A DNA stretch of 64,000 nt from Amoebidium appalachense (lineage: Eukaryota > Ichthyosporea): contig CAVNZM010000002.1 of assembly GCA_963693365.1 (NCBI GenBank), positions 3,658,001 to 3,722,000 on the forward strand, read 5' to 3'. Below are positions 40,455 through 55,323 of this stretch, piece after piece. Made by a program: the position numbers and the translations under genes. A model generated the notes under the pieces. It was given only the letters and a program-made list of their open reading frames with translations. It made no database searches and was not told the origin of the DNA. Numbering within the stretch: the stretch's first letter is position 1; every line of letters begins with the position of its first letter.

Positions 40455-42837
40455 CTGTGGTGGACAGATCAGAGACGAGACCTCCATTTCAAAACTTACC
40501 AGGCAACCCAAAAAACCTAGCCGGCTGAGAAAGAAGAACGGCGGGGGAATTGTTTGGGAAAAGGAGCGGGGGGAGAGAGAGAGGGGGGGGGGGGGGGGGG
40601 GGGGGGGGGGAGGGGAAGGGGGGGGGAGAGGGGGAGAGAGGGGGAGAGGGAGAGAGAGAGAGAGGGAGGGAGAGAACGAGAGAGAACGAAAGAGAGCGAG
40701 AGAGGGAGACAGAGAGAGAGAGAGGGAGGGAGAGAGAGGGAGAGGGAGAGAGAGAGGGAGAGAGAGAGGGAGGGGGGGGGGGAGGGGGGGGGGGGAGGTG
40801 TAGGGGCTGGTAGGGGGGAGGGGGGGGGGGGGGGGGGGGGAACCGGGATAGAGTGGGGGACTAGGGAGTGTTGATCTTTTTAGTGATGATGGAGAGTATG
40901 TGAGAGGAGTGAACGCCACGGTATATGTGCGGGTGTGTGGCGAGAAAGCTGTGCATTTTGTGGTGCAAGAGTCTAAACGAGTAGCCTTTGTTAAGCAATG
41001 TTTTAGCAAGTCGTGCAGTGCATGTGGTGAATGCAGCAAGTGTGGAGCATTTGCGCTGGTAGCTATGCATTTGACTTGTCATGATGCCGTATTTTGCAGT
41101 GCGGGAGATGAATGAGTCGTGATGTGGGAAACGAACGATGTCTAGTGTATTGAACGTGGGTGTGTCGAGCTTGTTGTAGATGGTTGTGTGAATGCCGTGA
41201 TTAGTGCAGGTGATATGCAAGTCGAGGTAGGGGACAGAGGGGGAGGAACCGGCAGGGTTGAGTTGAAGGCTGGTCTTGGGATATAGACCGAAATCACAAT
41301 CTTCTAAATAGAGGTGGGAGAGAATGCGAGGATTATGAAGGGAGATCAAATCATCTATGTAGCGGCGAGTAAACTGAAAATCTACCAAGACATCAATGCG
41401 TTCGTGTGCAATAAGCTTGCGAACAAAATCCAACTCATAAGTAAAGAGATAGAAATTAGCCAAGAAAACAGCACAGTTTGTACCCATGGGGATACCAATG
41501 TCCTGTTTGTAGAGGGTATCGCCAAACACAACATATATGTTATCTACGAGGAAACATAGAAAATCCACAAGCTGTGCCTTAGAGAGATGTAGAGAGTGTT
41601 CTTTAGGCTCAAAGGAATCATCCTGGGAATCATCATCTACACGATCCACCCAGGACAACGTGGAGCCGGTTTTCTTAATAAACATGTGTGGTTTGCGAGC
41701 GTCCGTGCATTTTTTGACAAATATTGCGTCAATCAGTGTAGTGAGGCGAGCTTTCAAATCATGCAAGTCAATCTTGGTGTAGAGTGTGGAAAAATCAAAC
41801 ACAGACACGGGCGTATTTTCGTGTTGGCGTGTGGTACGGTTAAGGGCGTTGATTGTGTGTGTGAGTGCGGTGCTATCCGTGAGAATCCAAGAGCTAGTGT
41901 TGTGTGGCAGGTGGGGTTTGACAACATCACACCACATACGTTCGACATCAGGGGAGACGAACTTAAACACACTAGTGAGAAGGCGGGAGAGAGGTTCAAG
42001 TGATGTGGCAGAGGAGTTGGCAATGAAACGGAAGGTGGGTGGTGTTTTGTGCATTTTAACTATGGCCTGAAATGTGGGCAAGCGTGCAGTGCGACGTCCT
42101 GGTGTGCCTTTTATGTCATGTGTTTTGAGAAATGCAAGGTGTTGTGCAACAATGTCTTTTGGTGCAGTGTTGCAGACGGGGGGAGGGGGGGGGGGGGGGG
42201 GGGGGGGGGGACGGGAGTGGGAGGGAGAGGTTGGAGGAAGGGAGGGGGGAGGGGGAGGAAGGGAGGTGAGGCACACCGATGGTGTCACAGTCCTTTCCAG
42301 GCAGGCGGGTGGTAGAGAATGTCCTTCTGTACTGTTCCATGCACATGGGCACCATGCCTCGAATCGACATGGGTTCGAGGGACTGTGTGTCGATCATCTG
42401 CTTGAACTCCATTGCACGGTGAACGGCAGTGGCGGCACGGCTAGCGGGGTGGGGGGTCATTTGGAGGAAGAAATGGTCCCCTACGTAGTAGTTGCTGTTG
42501 ATCATGATGGGCGCACGGCCACGGAGGTAGACGTACTTCTCCCACCAGTCTGTCACCTGTGGTGGTGGTGGTGGCCGTGTGTGTGTGGTGGGGGGGGAGG
42601 GAGGGGGGCGGGGAGGGGGTGGGGGGAAGGAAGAGGGAAAATAGGTGGTTGGACAGATATATTTTGATTGTTTTATTGGTCAGCAAACGTCACACTACCT
42701 GTTCCCCCCCCTCCCCCCCTCCCACCCCAATCCTCACCCACTCTCCTCCGATCTTCTCCTCCTTCCCGCCCCCTCCCCCCATCCCAGCCATCAATGCTTC
42801 GGTTGTAACAAATATGACACACTGGTGTTAACAAACC

Positions 42838-42929
<92 letters not shown>

Positions 42930-43504
42930 CACACACATACACACAAACACACACATCCATTGTATCGGCAAACAAACGTTTCTCTTGTAACTACTCTGTG
43001 TGTGTTCTCCACATACACACACTACCAGCAGCCACCCCAACCCAGGCACATCCACGCGCATATCCTCGCTCCTACATGTTGTCGTGTGCCCTTCCCCCCA
43101 CCCACCCCTAAGCAACACCACCACCCACCTTCCGACACACACACACACACATATGCACACACACACAAACACGGAGAAAGACTCACATAGTTGGATGCAA
43201 CCCACGACTTGAACGTGAGGTAGCGGTTAAGGCGAGGGCCCTCGTTCTTTAGGAACTGCTCCCCAAGGCGCTTGGCCACGGCCATCTCCTCCTCCGAGAA
43301 GACGGGCTTGATGCTCTCCAGATAGTGCTCCACAGTATGCTTGAGTGATGGTACTGTGCGATGAAAAATGGTCAATTGTCACCTTAAGGTCTACGCGGCA
43401 TTTTGCAGTATAAGACGTCAACACGACTTTAGAACAGGGAGCTATGCCTATATACGACAATCACCTTAAAATACAAAACGGAAGAGCTCTATGCACATCT
43501 TGCA

Positions 43505-43536
<32 letters not shown>

Positions 43537-43705
43537 CTCCAACCCCCCCCCCCCCCCCCCCCCTTCCCCCACCCACCATCACCAACCCACTCCTCTTCCA
43601 ACCATTTCTTCAACATAGCTTGCCCCCCCTCCCCCCTCCCCCCTCCACCCCCCCTCCCCCAGCACCAAAACCAACCTCAGTTGTTTCTTGACTCCATCCA
43701 GATCC

Positions 43706-43750
<45 letters not shown>

Positions 43751-43998
43751 CACCACCCCCAACCTACTCCACCCGATCCTCACCACCCACCATCACAACT
43801 CCTCCTCTTTACCCCTCTTCTTCTCCCCCCCCCCCCCCCCAACCCCCTACCCCACCCTCTCTCCGTCCAGAGTCCCCCTTCCCTCACCCTCGGTCCTCCC
43901 CCCACCCCTTCTCTTCAACCACCACCATGTCGTTGGCCGGCCCCCTTTGTTCGTCCTATCCCTATTCCTTAAAGCGTCAAGCAAGCAAAACCCCCCTC

Positions 43999-44031
<33 letters not shown>

Positions 44032-45578
44032 CCCCCTACACACACACCTTTCCTGCCCCACTGTTTCTCTAGAGCCGTGCCCACCCTTCCCATTATTGCG
44101 TTTATCAGACACGCCCGCTCCACATATCAAAAACAATTTGCACACACCCGAGGTTTTCAAGCCGATCCACACTAGAGAAACTGCAAAACACGTTACCTGG
44201 CATGCGAGGCAGTGAGCTCTGGTTGCTGTACAGAAGAGGGTGCCGACCAGTCAGCAGCTTCAGGCCCATCTGCCAACCACCACTCGTTATAAGACATTTA
44301 CAGATGGTTAAAGCCCACACTTGAATTGGGGGCCAGGAGGAGAGCATGCTGTGGGGCGGGCGGGCCGAGGAGGGGGGGGGGGGGGAGGTAAAGCGGGAAG
44401 CGCTACGGAGTCGTGACATTATGCCTATCATGTGTATATATGTCGTCCGCAGGACCGGAACTTTGTGGTGCAATGTCAAAGGAGAATCAGTGAGCGCGAG
44501 GTACTACGACAAGGCAAATCGTACAGTACATTATCCGCAGCCCACCACATCAGTGCCCCTAAGAACATAGGGGGACGTGGGTGTGAGGAGGGGAAGGGGG
44601 GGGGGGGGGGGGGGGGGGGAGGCAGGAGGGAGTAGTTGGGTGGAAAAGGCAAGGTAACTGCCGGGGGAAGGGGGGGAGAGGGGGAGAGAGAAAGTAAAAG
44701 GGGGGCACGGGAGCTGGGAAGGGGGGGGTAACGAATAGCTTACCCCCCAGAGTGCAGTTGCCCAGCTGGTGGTACGTGGAGCATCATACATCCACCCACG
44801 ATAGCCAAGCAGCGCACGCAGGGCACCACGGCGCAGGAGAAGCAGCGTCACAAAGATGGTGCTGCCTGTGAGGGCCGAGGTGAGACCCACACGGGGTCCC
44901 CTGCCCAGGGTTGCTGGAAGACGGCCAGCAATAGACCAGAGGGCGGAATGCGCACCGCGGAGCACAGGGAGGGTTGCACTCCGCTTCCAGAGCATGAGAA
45001 CCGGGGGAGCACACACGGCAAGGAGGTAGTTGAGGAAAGAGTGCGGGAAGATGGTGTTCTTGACCTCGTTGCGCCATCCCACAAACGTCCTCTGCACCCA
45101 GCGCAGCACCTGCCTGGAAGTGGGAGGAAGTTCAATAAATGTGAAAGCAAAAGCAACATATAATACCTTTACACACGTTAAGATCCACTGTGTTTAAAGC
45201 AGAACACCAGAACTGCCTTATCAATATCTGGGTCTTGGTCCCTCTCTCCCCTCCCGTCTTCTCGTTCCCCCCCCTCCCCCCTTCTTGTCTCTCCCCTGTC
45301 CGCCCCCCTCCCCTCCTCCCATGGGGGGGCAACCTATCAATACCACCATTACCACGATAGCAACCTCTCTAAACCACTCATTCACCCCTTTCCCTTCGCC
45401 CTCTCCCCTCCACCTATGCTCCCTAGCCCCAGTCCCCACTCTTTCTCATTCCATACCTGAGTGATGCACTGTTGATGCGAATGGTCAGGAACTCGTCATC
45501 CCCGGCATCGTAGACCAGCTTCACGTGCCGGTACGAGTCCGAGGGGAGCAAGTGCACGGCTTGATGTGCCTCAGCCAT
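31759..45578 (-). CDS. CPT1: Carnitine O-palmitoyltransferase 1
   Basis: Twelve exons in phase: 45578-45457, 45113-44744, 44269-44197, 43353-43187, 42556-42277, 38493-38379, 37023-36873, 36648-36502, 35169-34930, 33294-32993, 32615-32477, 32040-31759 (2388 nt, 795 residues). CPT1 transfers long-chain acyl groups from CoA to carnitine at the mitochondrial outer membrane, the committed step of fatty-acid import. Seen: MAEAHQAV start as in animal CPT1; two hydrophobic segments (about 67-83 and 116-134) separated by a loop; [34 protein letters not shown] and [26 protein letters not shown]; catalytic His482 in [57 protein letters not shown]; and [22 protein letters not shown]-type element (ACCAATCACA on the minus strand, 45731-45740) lies about 155 bp upstream of the ATG. 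Intron 5 is 3.8 kb and carries a reverse transcriptase remnant. Every junction agrees with the animal protein; very secure. Confidence 0.96.
33491..34682 (-). repeat. Retroelement 3'-end copy, 1.2 kb (subfamily A, copy 1)
   Basis: Near-identical to 38803-39986, with only a few substitutions seen (for example GCAGAATTCGCAATC against ACAGAATTCGTAATC) plus length changes in CA, A and GA runs. On the minus strand it ends GCATTCAAACT and then a C tract. Its 5' end stops at CTCTCATA (34682), where the other copy continues towards the reverse transcriptase. It sits in CPT1 intron 9, sense orientation. No long coding frame. Confidence 0.93.
35417..35750 (-). repeat. Retroelement 3'-end copy, subfamily B, copy 1
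   Basis: Spans from the poly-G junction TTTTGAATGCGG to GTGCAGCGACAA. It appears identical to 35870-36203. It shares GAAGTACG, AGCAGAGCCCATCCTCAGGG, GAGTTTCGACC and GACGAGCAGGGTTGCTTATGC with subfamily A but differs between these blocks. In CPT1 intron 8. Confidence 0.9.
35870..36203 (-). repeat. Retroelement 3'-end copy, subfamily B, copy 2
   Basis: No difference was seen from 35417-35750 over 334 bp; the two are offset by exactly 453 bp. It is preceded by only seven G against a long G tract in copy 1. Either a local duplication or two very recent insertions. Confidence 0.9.
37232..37395 (-). repeat. Degenerate SINE-like repeat copy
   Basis: Plus-strand poly-G (37232-37258), then a body with AATAAAGAACATAAAAGAG and CGCGAGCATGAAAGACACAG, then another poly-G. 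It resembles the family in layout and base content, but motif matches are weak. Confidence 0.35.
38803..39986 (-). repeat. Retroelement 3'-end copy, 1.2 kb (subfamily A, copy 2)
   Basis: Near-identical to 33491-34682. The plus strand has a poly-G tract just left of it (38769-38802), so the element's own strand ends in poly-C. Unlike copy 1 it continues at its 5' side through ~120-bp units (39921-40045 and 40127-40245, diverged copies of each other) and GA/poly-A tracts towards the reverse transcriptase at 40861. In CPT1 intron 5. Confidence 0.92.
40861..42180 (-). mobile_element. Penelope-like reverse transcriptase, 5'-truncated remnant
   Basis: One uninterrupted frame of about 440 codons ends at TAG 40861; upstream it dissolves into poly-C at about 42180. 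RT motifs in order: [16 protein letters not shown] (motif 1/2), [12 protein letters not shown] (motif A with the SLYT-like signature of Penelope-like elements), [20 protein letters not shown] (motif B), RRYIDDLI (motif C, catalytic Asp pair), SVPYLDLHI (motif D/E), then the [16 protein letters not shown] tail seen in animal RT families of this type. The frame is intact over the whole RT core, so the insertion may be recent. No GIY-YIG endonuclease, integrase or LTR was seen. It has the same strand as CPT1 and starts under 100 bp from the donor of CPT1 exon 5. RT identity is certain; the Penelope-like placement is inference from motifs. Confidence 0.85.
42839..42927. repeat. C89 homopolymer
   Basis: An uninterrupted run of 89 C on the plus strand in CPT1 intron 4, the longest homopolymer in the window, followed by a CA tract. 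On the transcribed strand it is poly-G. Confidence 0.9.
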
Positions 45579-49235
<3,657 letters not shown>

Positions 49236-49581
49236 TTGTCACAAATCTGCAGAAATAGGACTAGTACTAGTTGGGTGAGGTGCAAAAATCGCTGCCAAAA
49301 CCATCATCCCGGCAAGTTTTAGGTGTGACCCCTTACGTAAGAAGGATGGAAATCAATGCTCATCATTTATCTCAAGGAATTTGCCATGTATTCGGGCAAT
49401 GAATGATGCATATGGGTCCCTGTCGGTCATGTCTCGAAATGAGGAAAGAGAGGAGGGGATATATGGCCCGGAAAATCTAGAACAGTAACGTTAACTTAGC
49501 TGCCTGTGATTTTTACCCATTTAAAACTGGGCAATCCGCCTGAAAGTACCAAGCCATGCATGCAATCGCTTTTTTTTTTTT

Positions 49582-49623
<42 letters not shown>

Positions 49624-50672
49624 GGGGGGGGGAAGGAGGGGGGACCAGGTGGGCCTCACCCTGAACTTAGAAACGTTATCCTTCTGGGTAGCAGATCATT
49701 CGAAATTTGAAATGGTGTGTGAAGTTAAAAGAGCATATTCAATGTACATGTAAAGCCAACCAATAGCTATTCATACGCCCCAAGATAATGTGCGGGCCAC
49801 TGAGGCAGTAATAATTGGCCTTGCATGTTAACGGCCTCAGGGGTGATTCGGTGAAAGTTCGAAACAGTACGTGCCATTCAAAGTTGTGTAAAACCAAGTT
49901 GACGCGTGATCAATGAGGCCGCTTCCAAATGAACTTCACAGCGTAAACCCCAAACAAATTCAAAGTAAACCCCAAATGAATAAAAAGCACTCACGCATAG
50001 TGTAGAGAAAAGCTTTACTAACCTCATTTGGCATTAAGACCCTACATAAGTCGTTTAACAATCTATTCCTTATATATTTTTTGTCGTGAGAGTAGGCGGG
50101 GGAGAGCAGGATGAAAATGGGTGTGTGTGTGTGGGGGGGGGGGGGGGGGGGGGGAGGGGGGAGGGGGAGGGGGGGGGGGGAGGGGGGGGGGGGGGGGGGG
50201 GGAAGGGGTCCTGGGGACGTGCCATGTAGCAGTATCGAACTAGAGAGGGAGGGGAGGGGGAGGGGAAGGTGGAGAGGGGGGGGGGGGGAGGGGGGGGAAG
50301 GGGTCCTGGGGACGTGCCATGTAGCAGTATCGAACTAGAGAGGGAGGGGAGGGGAGGGGAAGGTGGAGAGGGGGGGGGGGGGGGGGGGGGGCTAATATAT
50401 ATCACATTGAAGTGAATCCGAAGCACCATGATGAATATCTACACATCAACATTTTCGTTATGAGTCAGGTCAACCACTGCCATACTGTAGAGCTAGTAGG
50501 CTCGATATAAGTCAGATTACGTAGTATTTTAATTTTTTGCACAGCTGGCTAGGGGCCACATAAGCTATGGTTTCCGAGGCCGGATTGTGTAAGTTGAAGG
50601 CTGTGCCATTGTGTTTGCGTTCTGTAACTTAAAGTTTCAAGCTTTTCCGTTCCGAAGATGATACTATGGCCC
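49236..50672. other. Loop of the inverted repeat
   Basis: A 1.4-kb non-coding segment. It holds a T run directly followed by a G run (49570-49622) and a G-rich region (50131-50390). In the G-rich region a ~96-bp unit containing GTCCTGGGGACGTGCCATG is tandemly duplicated (50201 and 50297). No exon or transposase motif seen. Confidence 0.75.
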
Positions 50673-50822
50673 CCACATAATTACGGCTGACAATAACATG
50701 ACCAGGTCCACGTTTTTTACAAAAAATTGTTTTTAGAATACCTGATGTGTGAGCAGCTTAACTTCACAATGAACACCCATCACTGACCCGAGCAAACCAC
50801 TGGAATACCCACACCAACCAGT

Positions 50823-50865
<43 letters not shown>

Positions 50866-50866
50866 T

Positions 50867-50904
<38 letters not shown>

Positions 50905-50991
50905 ACACACATTCACACATGTACACACGCACACGCACAAACACACACACACACACACACACACATGTACACACGCACACACGCACACATG

Positions 50992-51083
<92 letters not shown>

Positions 51084-51496
51084 CACATGTACACCGCACA
51101 CACATCAGGCACATGCACACGGCGTATGCACGCCTACCCGTGCAGACACATGCGCACAAAACTGTTCAGAAATGCAGCTGCGGGCAGCAGCAGCCGGGCA
51201 CGCTGGCCCATAGTAACGCGGCATAAGCTTTCATCGACTGTTGATATCTGTTGCTTGTTTTCCTACACTTTAGCGGGCACGTTGCTCTCGTGCAATTTTC
51301 GCACTCATAAGATGAAAGATTCTTCATTCCCGACCGAGGCTGAAATTTGCCGAAGTTGGGTTAGTGAAAGGGTTGTTAAGGGAGTGGGCTGTCTCACGTG
51401 AGGGATTCTTTGTTTGAAACGCGGAGGGGGTTAGTAGTAGTAATTTTTGGGGGGGGAAGGGGGGGGGGGGGGGGGGGGGAAGGGAGAGGGGGGATT
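50673..51496 (-). repeat. Right arm of the ~3.2-kb inverted repeat
   Basis: Reverse complement of 48327-49235 with scattered substitutions and a shorter, more interrupted (CA)n centre (50823-51093). It ends outside in the same poly-G/AAGGGAGAGGGGGGAT boundary. No open frame longer than the microsatellite shadows. Confidence 0.9.
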
Positions 51497-51762
51497 TATG
51501 ATACAAACGGCTGTGGTGTGTGTTCGAAAACAAAGTATTTGCCGAACCTAATAAGCCCCTCTATAATAAGCAAGGTAGTCACGGCAAGGTGAAATAGGTA
51601 AGTGTGTGTGGCACTCCGTGCTACCGTACGGTACCAAACTGTGCTGTGTGCGTGCCTGTGTGTTTTTTTGTGTGTGCACAGTGAGCGTGTGTTTGTGTGC
51701 ATATTGACGACCACTGACCTGTTTTCAAATTTGAGAATTTGAAAAAAGCCTTAGGTGCGGCA

Positions 51763-51826
<64 letters not shown>

Positions 51827-52391
51827 GTGCGTGTGTGTCACGTGTGTGCGCGTGTGTGTGTGTGTGTGTGCGCGCGCGCGCGTGCGCGCTCGCAGGAGTG
51901 TGTACTATGCCAAGTGTGTGTGTGCACGAGCGAGCATGTGTGTGCATGCATGTGCGTGTGTGCGTGTGTGTTCTGCCAAGTGCATGTTCGAATCACGGTG
52001 TGTATGTGTGTGTTGTGCGGCACGTGTGCGCGCCCACTCGTACGTGCGTGTGTGCCATACTATATATACCTTGCCTATTTGAATACCATATGTACAGAAT
52101 CAGCAGGATATGGTTCTGAAATAAGCGTGAGCGTGATTCTGTTCCATAATATGCCAGTTTCTTTAAACTACAATCACTACCTGTATGCCTCTCTGAGAAG
52201 CTAAGAACATCACAGACATCAAGCCTTGTCATAATTGCTCGCAATCATCTTTCGTCCGGATTTCATAAAACCTGTTGCTCCCCTCCCTCCCCACTCCCCC
52301 CCCCCCCCCCCCCCCCCCACACACACACCACACACCACCACACACACAAACACACAAACCACCCACCCACACACACTTCCCCAGCCCTCCC

Positions 52392-52428
<37 letters not shown>

Positions 52429-53905
52429 CCCCGCGTGCCTCGCCCCCTCCTCCCCTTCTCCCTTCCCCTTTCTCCCTCCCTAAACGTGCACACTCATGAT
52501 CACTGACGCGTACGGATGTCGTGCACGCAGCCTGAGGCACACACATACGATCAGTAGACACCTTTCCTCCAGCTCTCCCGGCCCCCTAGCTATTACAAAT
52601 AGAACCCACAGCTAGCACTGCGGCAGCTGCCTCAATACTTGCTCCTAATCATCATCCAAATTTCCTCGTTCGCTTCTACAGTCTTCTCCGCTTCTGCTAA
52701 GTACTCCCCTCGCTTGCATCCCCCATCCCCTTCTTATACCCATATCCCCTCTCTCCCCCTGCTTCCTCGACACCGGTATTCTGCTCCCCCACTCTGTACA
52801 GTGGGTTACAGTGTTTCCTCCCGACCAGGCCTCGCACCCTCTTTCCCCTCATTGCCACCACATGCCTTACAAATATTTGCATGTATGTATGAATTAAGGC
52901 CGGAAATAAGCGTGGTATTGGAGAGGCTGGGGTGCCGTCTACACATGTTCCCCCGTGCGTACGTACGCGTGCACTGTGCAGCGTCTGACTACGCAGCTCC
53001 CGTCTGTGTGCCAACTTTCTAAAGACACCTGTGGTTGTTGAGGGTGCAGAGGGCATGACGTGAGGAACCGTTTGACGAGCAGAGTCAGACGCCATCGGGG
53101 CATGACGTCATGATCTTAGATTATCTGAGGAACCAATGAAACTAAACCACGATCTGTGCACGCTGTCAGTGCGCAGCCAATCACTCAACGACTGGAAGAT
53201 TCTAAAACCATATACGGACAACAACAATGATCTCAATGGCCGACTAATCTGCAACAAATTCCTACGAATCTTGCCAAGGCGACCAATCAAATCCTTAAAG
53301 TGAAGCCGCACGCATTCTTAGCATTCCAAAGTGGTTCCTTTCTTAGGCCAGTGCATCCGGCGTATATTTTGGCACCGTGCCAATGCATCCGGTGTATATT
53401 TGTGAGAAGTACGGGACACATAATCTCGGCCCGAAAACGTATTGATGAATGAATGTCTGTCGTTACATATTTTAAATACACATATGAGTAAGTGTCGGAT
53501 ATATAGAACGTGCAGATATTATAAATATATGCGAATACATACAATTATATGCAATCGCATGCACCGCGACCAAGAATACACCGTAGGCTTGCAAGCGTGG
53601 GCCTTCGACCAAAAGATTGTGCACAACGTACGTGAAACGGTTCACGACTCTGTGTGTGTATGTGGGCCGACACATTTAACTATACATACACAATTCACAT
53701 GCATGTAAATCTCTGCATCACCTTGCATGCTCAAGAAACGTTTTTAATTTGGTTTCCATATCATAGTAACCGTTCCTCTCCGTTTTCAAGTGCACATGGC
53801 TTGAAGTTGGCATTATGCCACGGACTCAGTCACGGCTCGAATCTGCGAGACCAATGCACCTGGTGTATATTGTGGTTGGGTGCGTCCGTAGCCAATAAGC
53901 GTCCG
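51497..53905. other. Spacer upstream of the transporter gene
   Basis: Contains (GT)n (51763-51820) and further GT/GC-rich alternation to 52055, poly-C and CA (52298-52425), and then mostly unique sequence. A short motif close to CAATGCATCCGGTGTATAT recurs at 53346, 53386 and 53850. No exon recognised. Confidence 0.6.
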
Positions 53906-53995
53906 CGCCAATGACAGTCACTGTGTCACGTCACACACGTGCGATGGCGTGCCTTCCACACCATATAAAAACCATGCCCCAATTCTCGTTTCTTC
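53906..53995 (+). promoter_or_regulatory. Probable TATA-type promoter of the transporter gene
   Basis: CGCCAATGAC, then GTGTCACGTCACACACGTG (CRE-like and E-box-like palindromic core), then TATAAAA at 53964-53970. The ATG is 430 bp downstream, so a long leader or a 5'-UTR intron is likely. Confidence 0.55.
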
Positions 53996-54400
53996 ATCAG
54001 TCGTGCATGATGCAAACTTGAAGGGATTTGCAGAAAACAAAAACTCCAGTCAGCACTGTTGATAATTCATGACATGCTTTAAATTTTTGATGCGTGTAAG
54101 CTACCAGACAGTACGTCTGCAAATGTCATTCTACTCGTCTAGCTAGCATAAGGCTGGTTTGTATATCTACTTTTGCATGGGTTGTTTTTCCTCCTACAAT
54201 CACAAAAGGTGATCATTAATACTGCACTATGTCAGAGATAGTACCCGCATGAAGCCCCACACCTTTACAGTACATGGCTATGATAACCATCGTCCACCGA
54301 GTCCTGAATTGCAGTAGTACACCAGATAAACTTATCATTTCCAGTCATTATTCATGTAAACCATTTTGGAAGATTCGGCCGTAGCTCCGTAGCCAGGCTC

Positions 54401-55276
54401 ATGAAAATGGCTCCATTCACTTCGTCAGCTACCACCGCCATCGTGGCCGGCAATGATAGTTTTACACAAACGAGCGCGGGTGTATCAGTAAATCCTCAAA
54501 TATGCCATACAGGGGCCTCTACCTCCGGCTCCTCGACGCCAGGCGACTCCACAGATATCGTTACAATTTTGCAGAAGGACTTTTCCGGAATGCCTGCTCG
54601 AAAGAATGCCAAAGAAAGTGCCGTGGACGTGGCATATGGCCATGTGGGTGTTAATGGAATCGGCGGGAAGAAGAAACATGTGTTTGAGAACACAGAGGTG
54701 CTTCAGGCTGTGGTGGACACGTGCTCACCGGCAGTAAATGACTGCAACTCTGTGTGCGGGGACACGGACAGCACAGACCAGAGCAGACGGCAGGTGGGTG
54801 GCCCTACTATGATATATATTACCCACCGGCGTGGCTGGGGTTGATACCCTGGGCAAAGTGTGTACATATAGTTAGGATTGTTGTAGGTGTGTTAGTTTAG
54901 CTACTAGCATTGTAGCACCCTAGCTAGAGTACTGTCGGTGCTGGGTGGAAGACGGTAGCTTCCCCTGAGGGCCCCTAGGGGTACCTCCGGGAACAAAACG
55001 GGATAAAATAAAATTAGTACTATGATATATATTGGGGTTTCTACTGTGCGTATTTTTCATAACGGCTGTATTCACCTTATCTGTGTTGTTCTTTATCTGT
55101 TGTGGTTGTTTTGGAGGGGGGTGGGGTGGGGTGGGGGTTGGGGGGGGGGGGGGGGGGGAGGGGGGGGGGGGAGGAGGGATACCCCAAGAAATGAACCACT
55201 CACTCCAGGCTTTGACAATCACTTTCACATCATAACAGTGTGGGTTTTTTTTTTTCGGGGGTTTTTTTTTTTTTTT

Positions 55277-55323
<47 letters not shown>

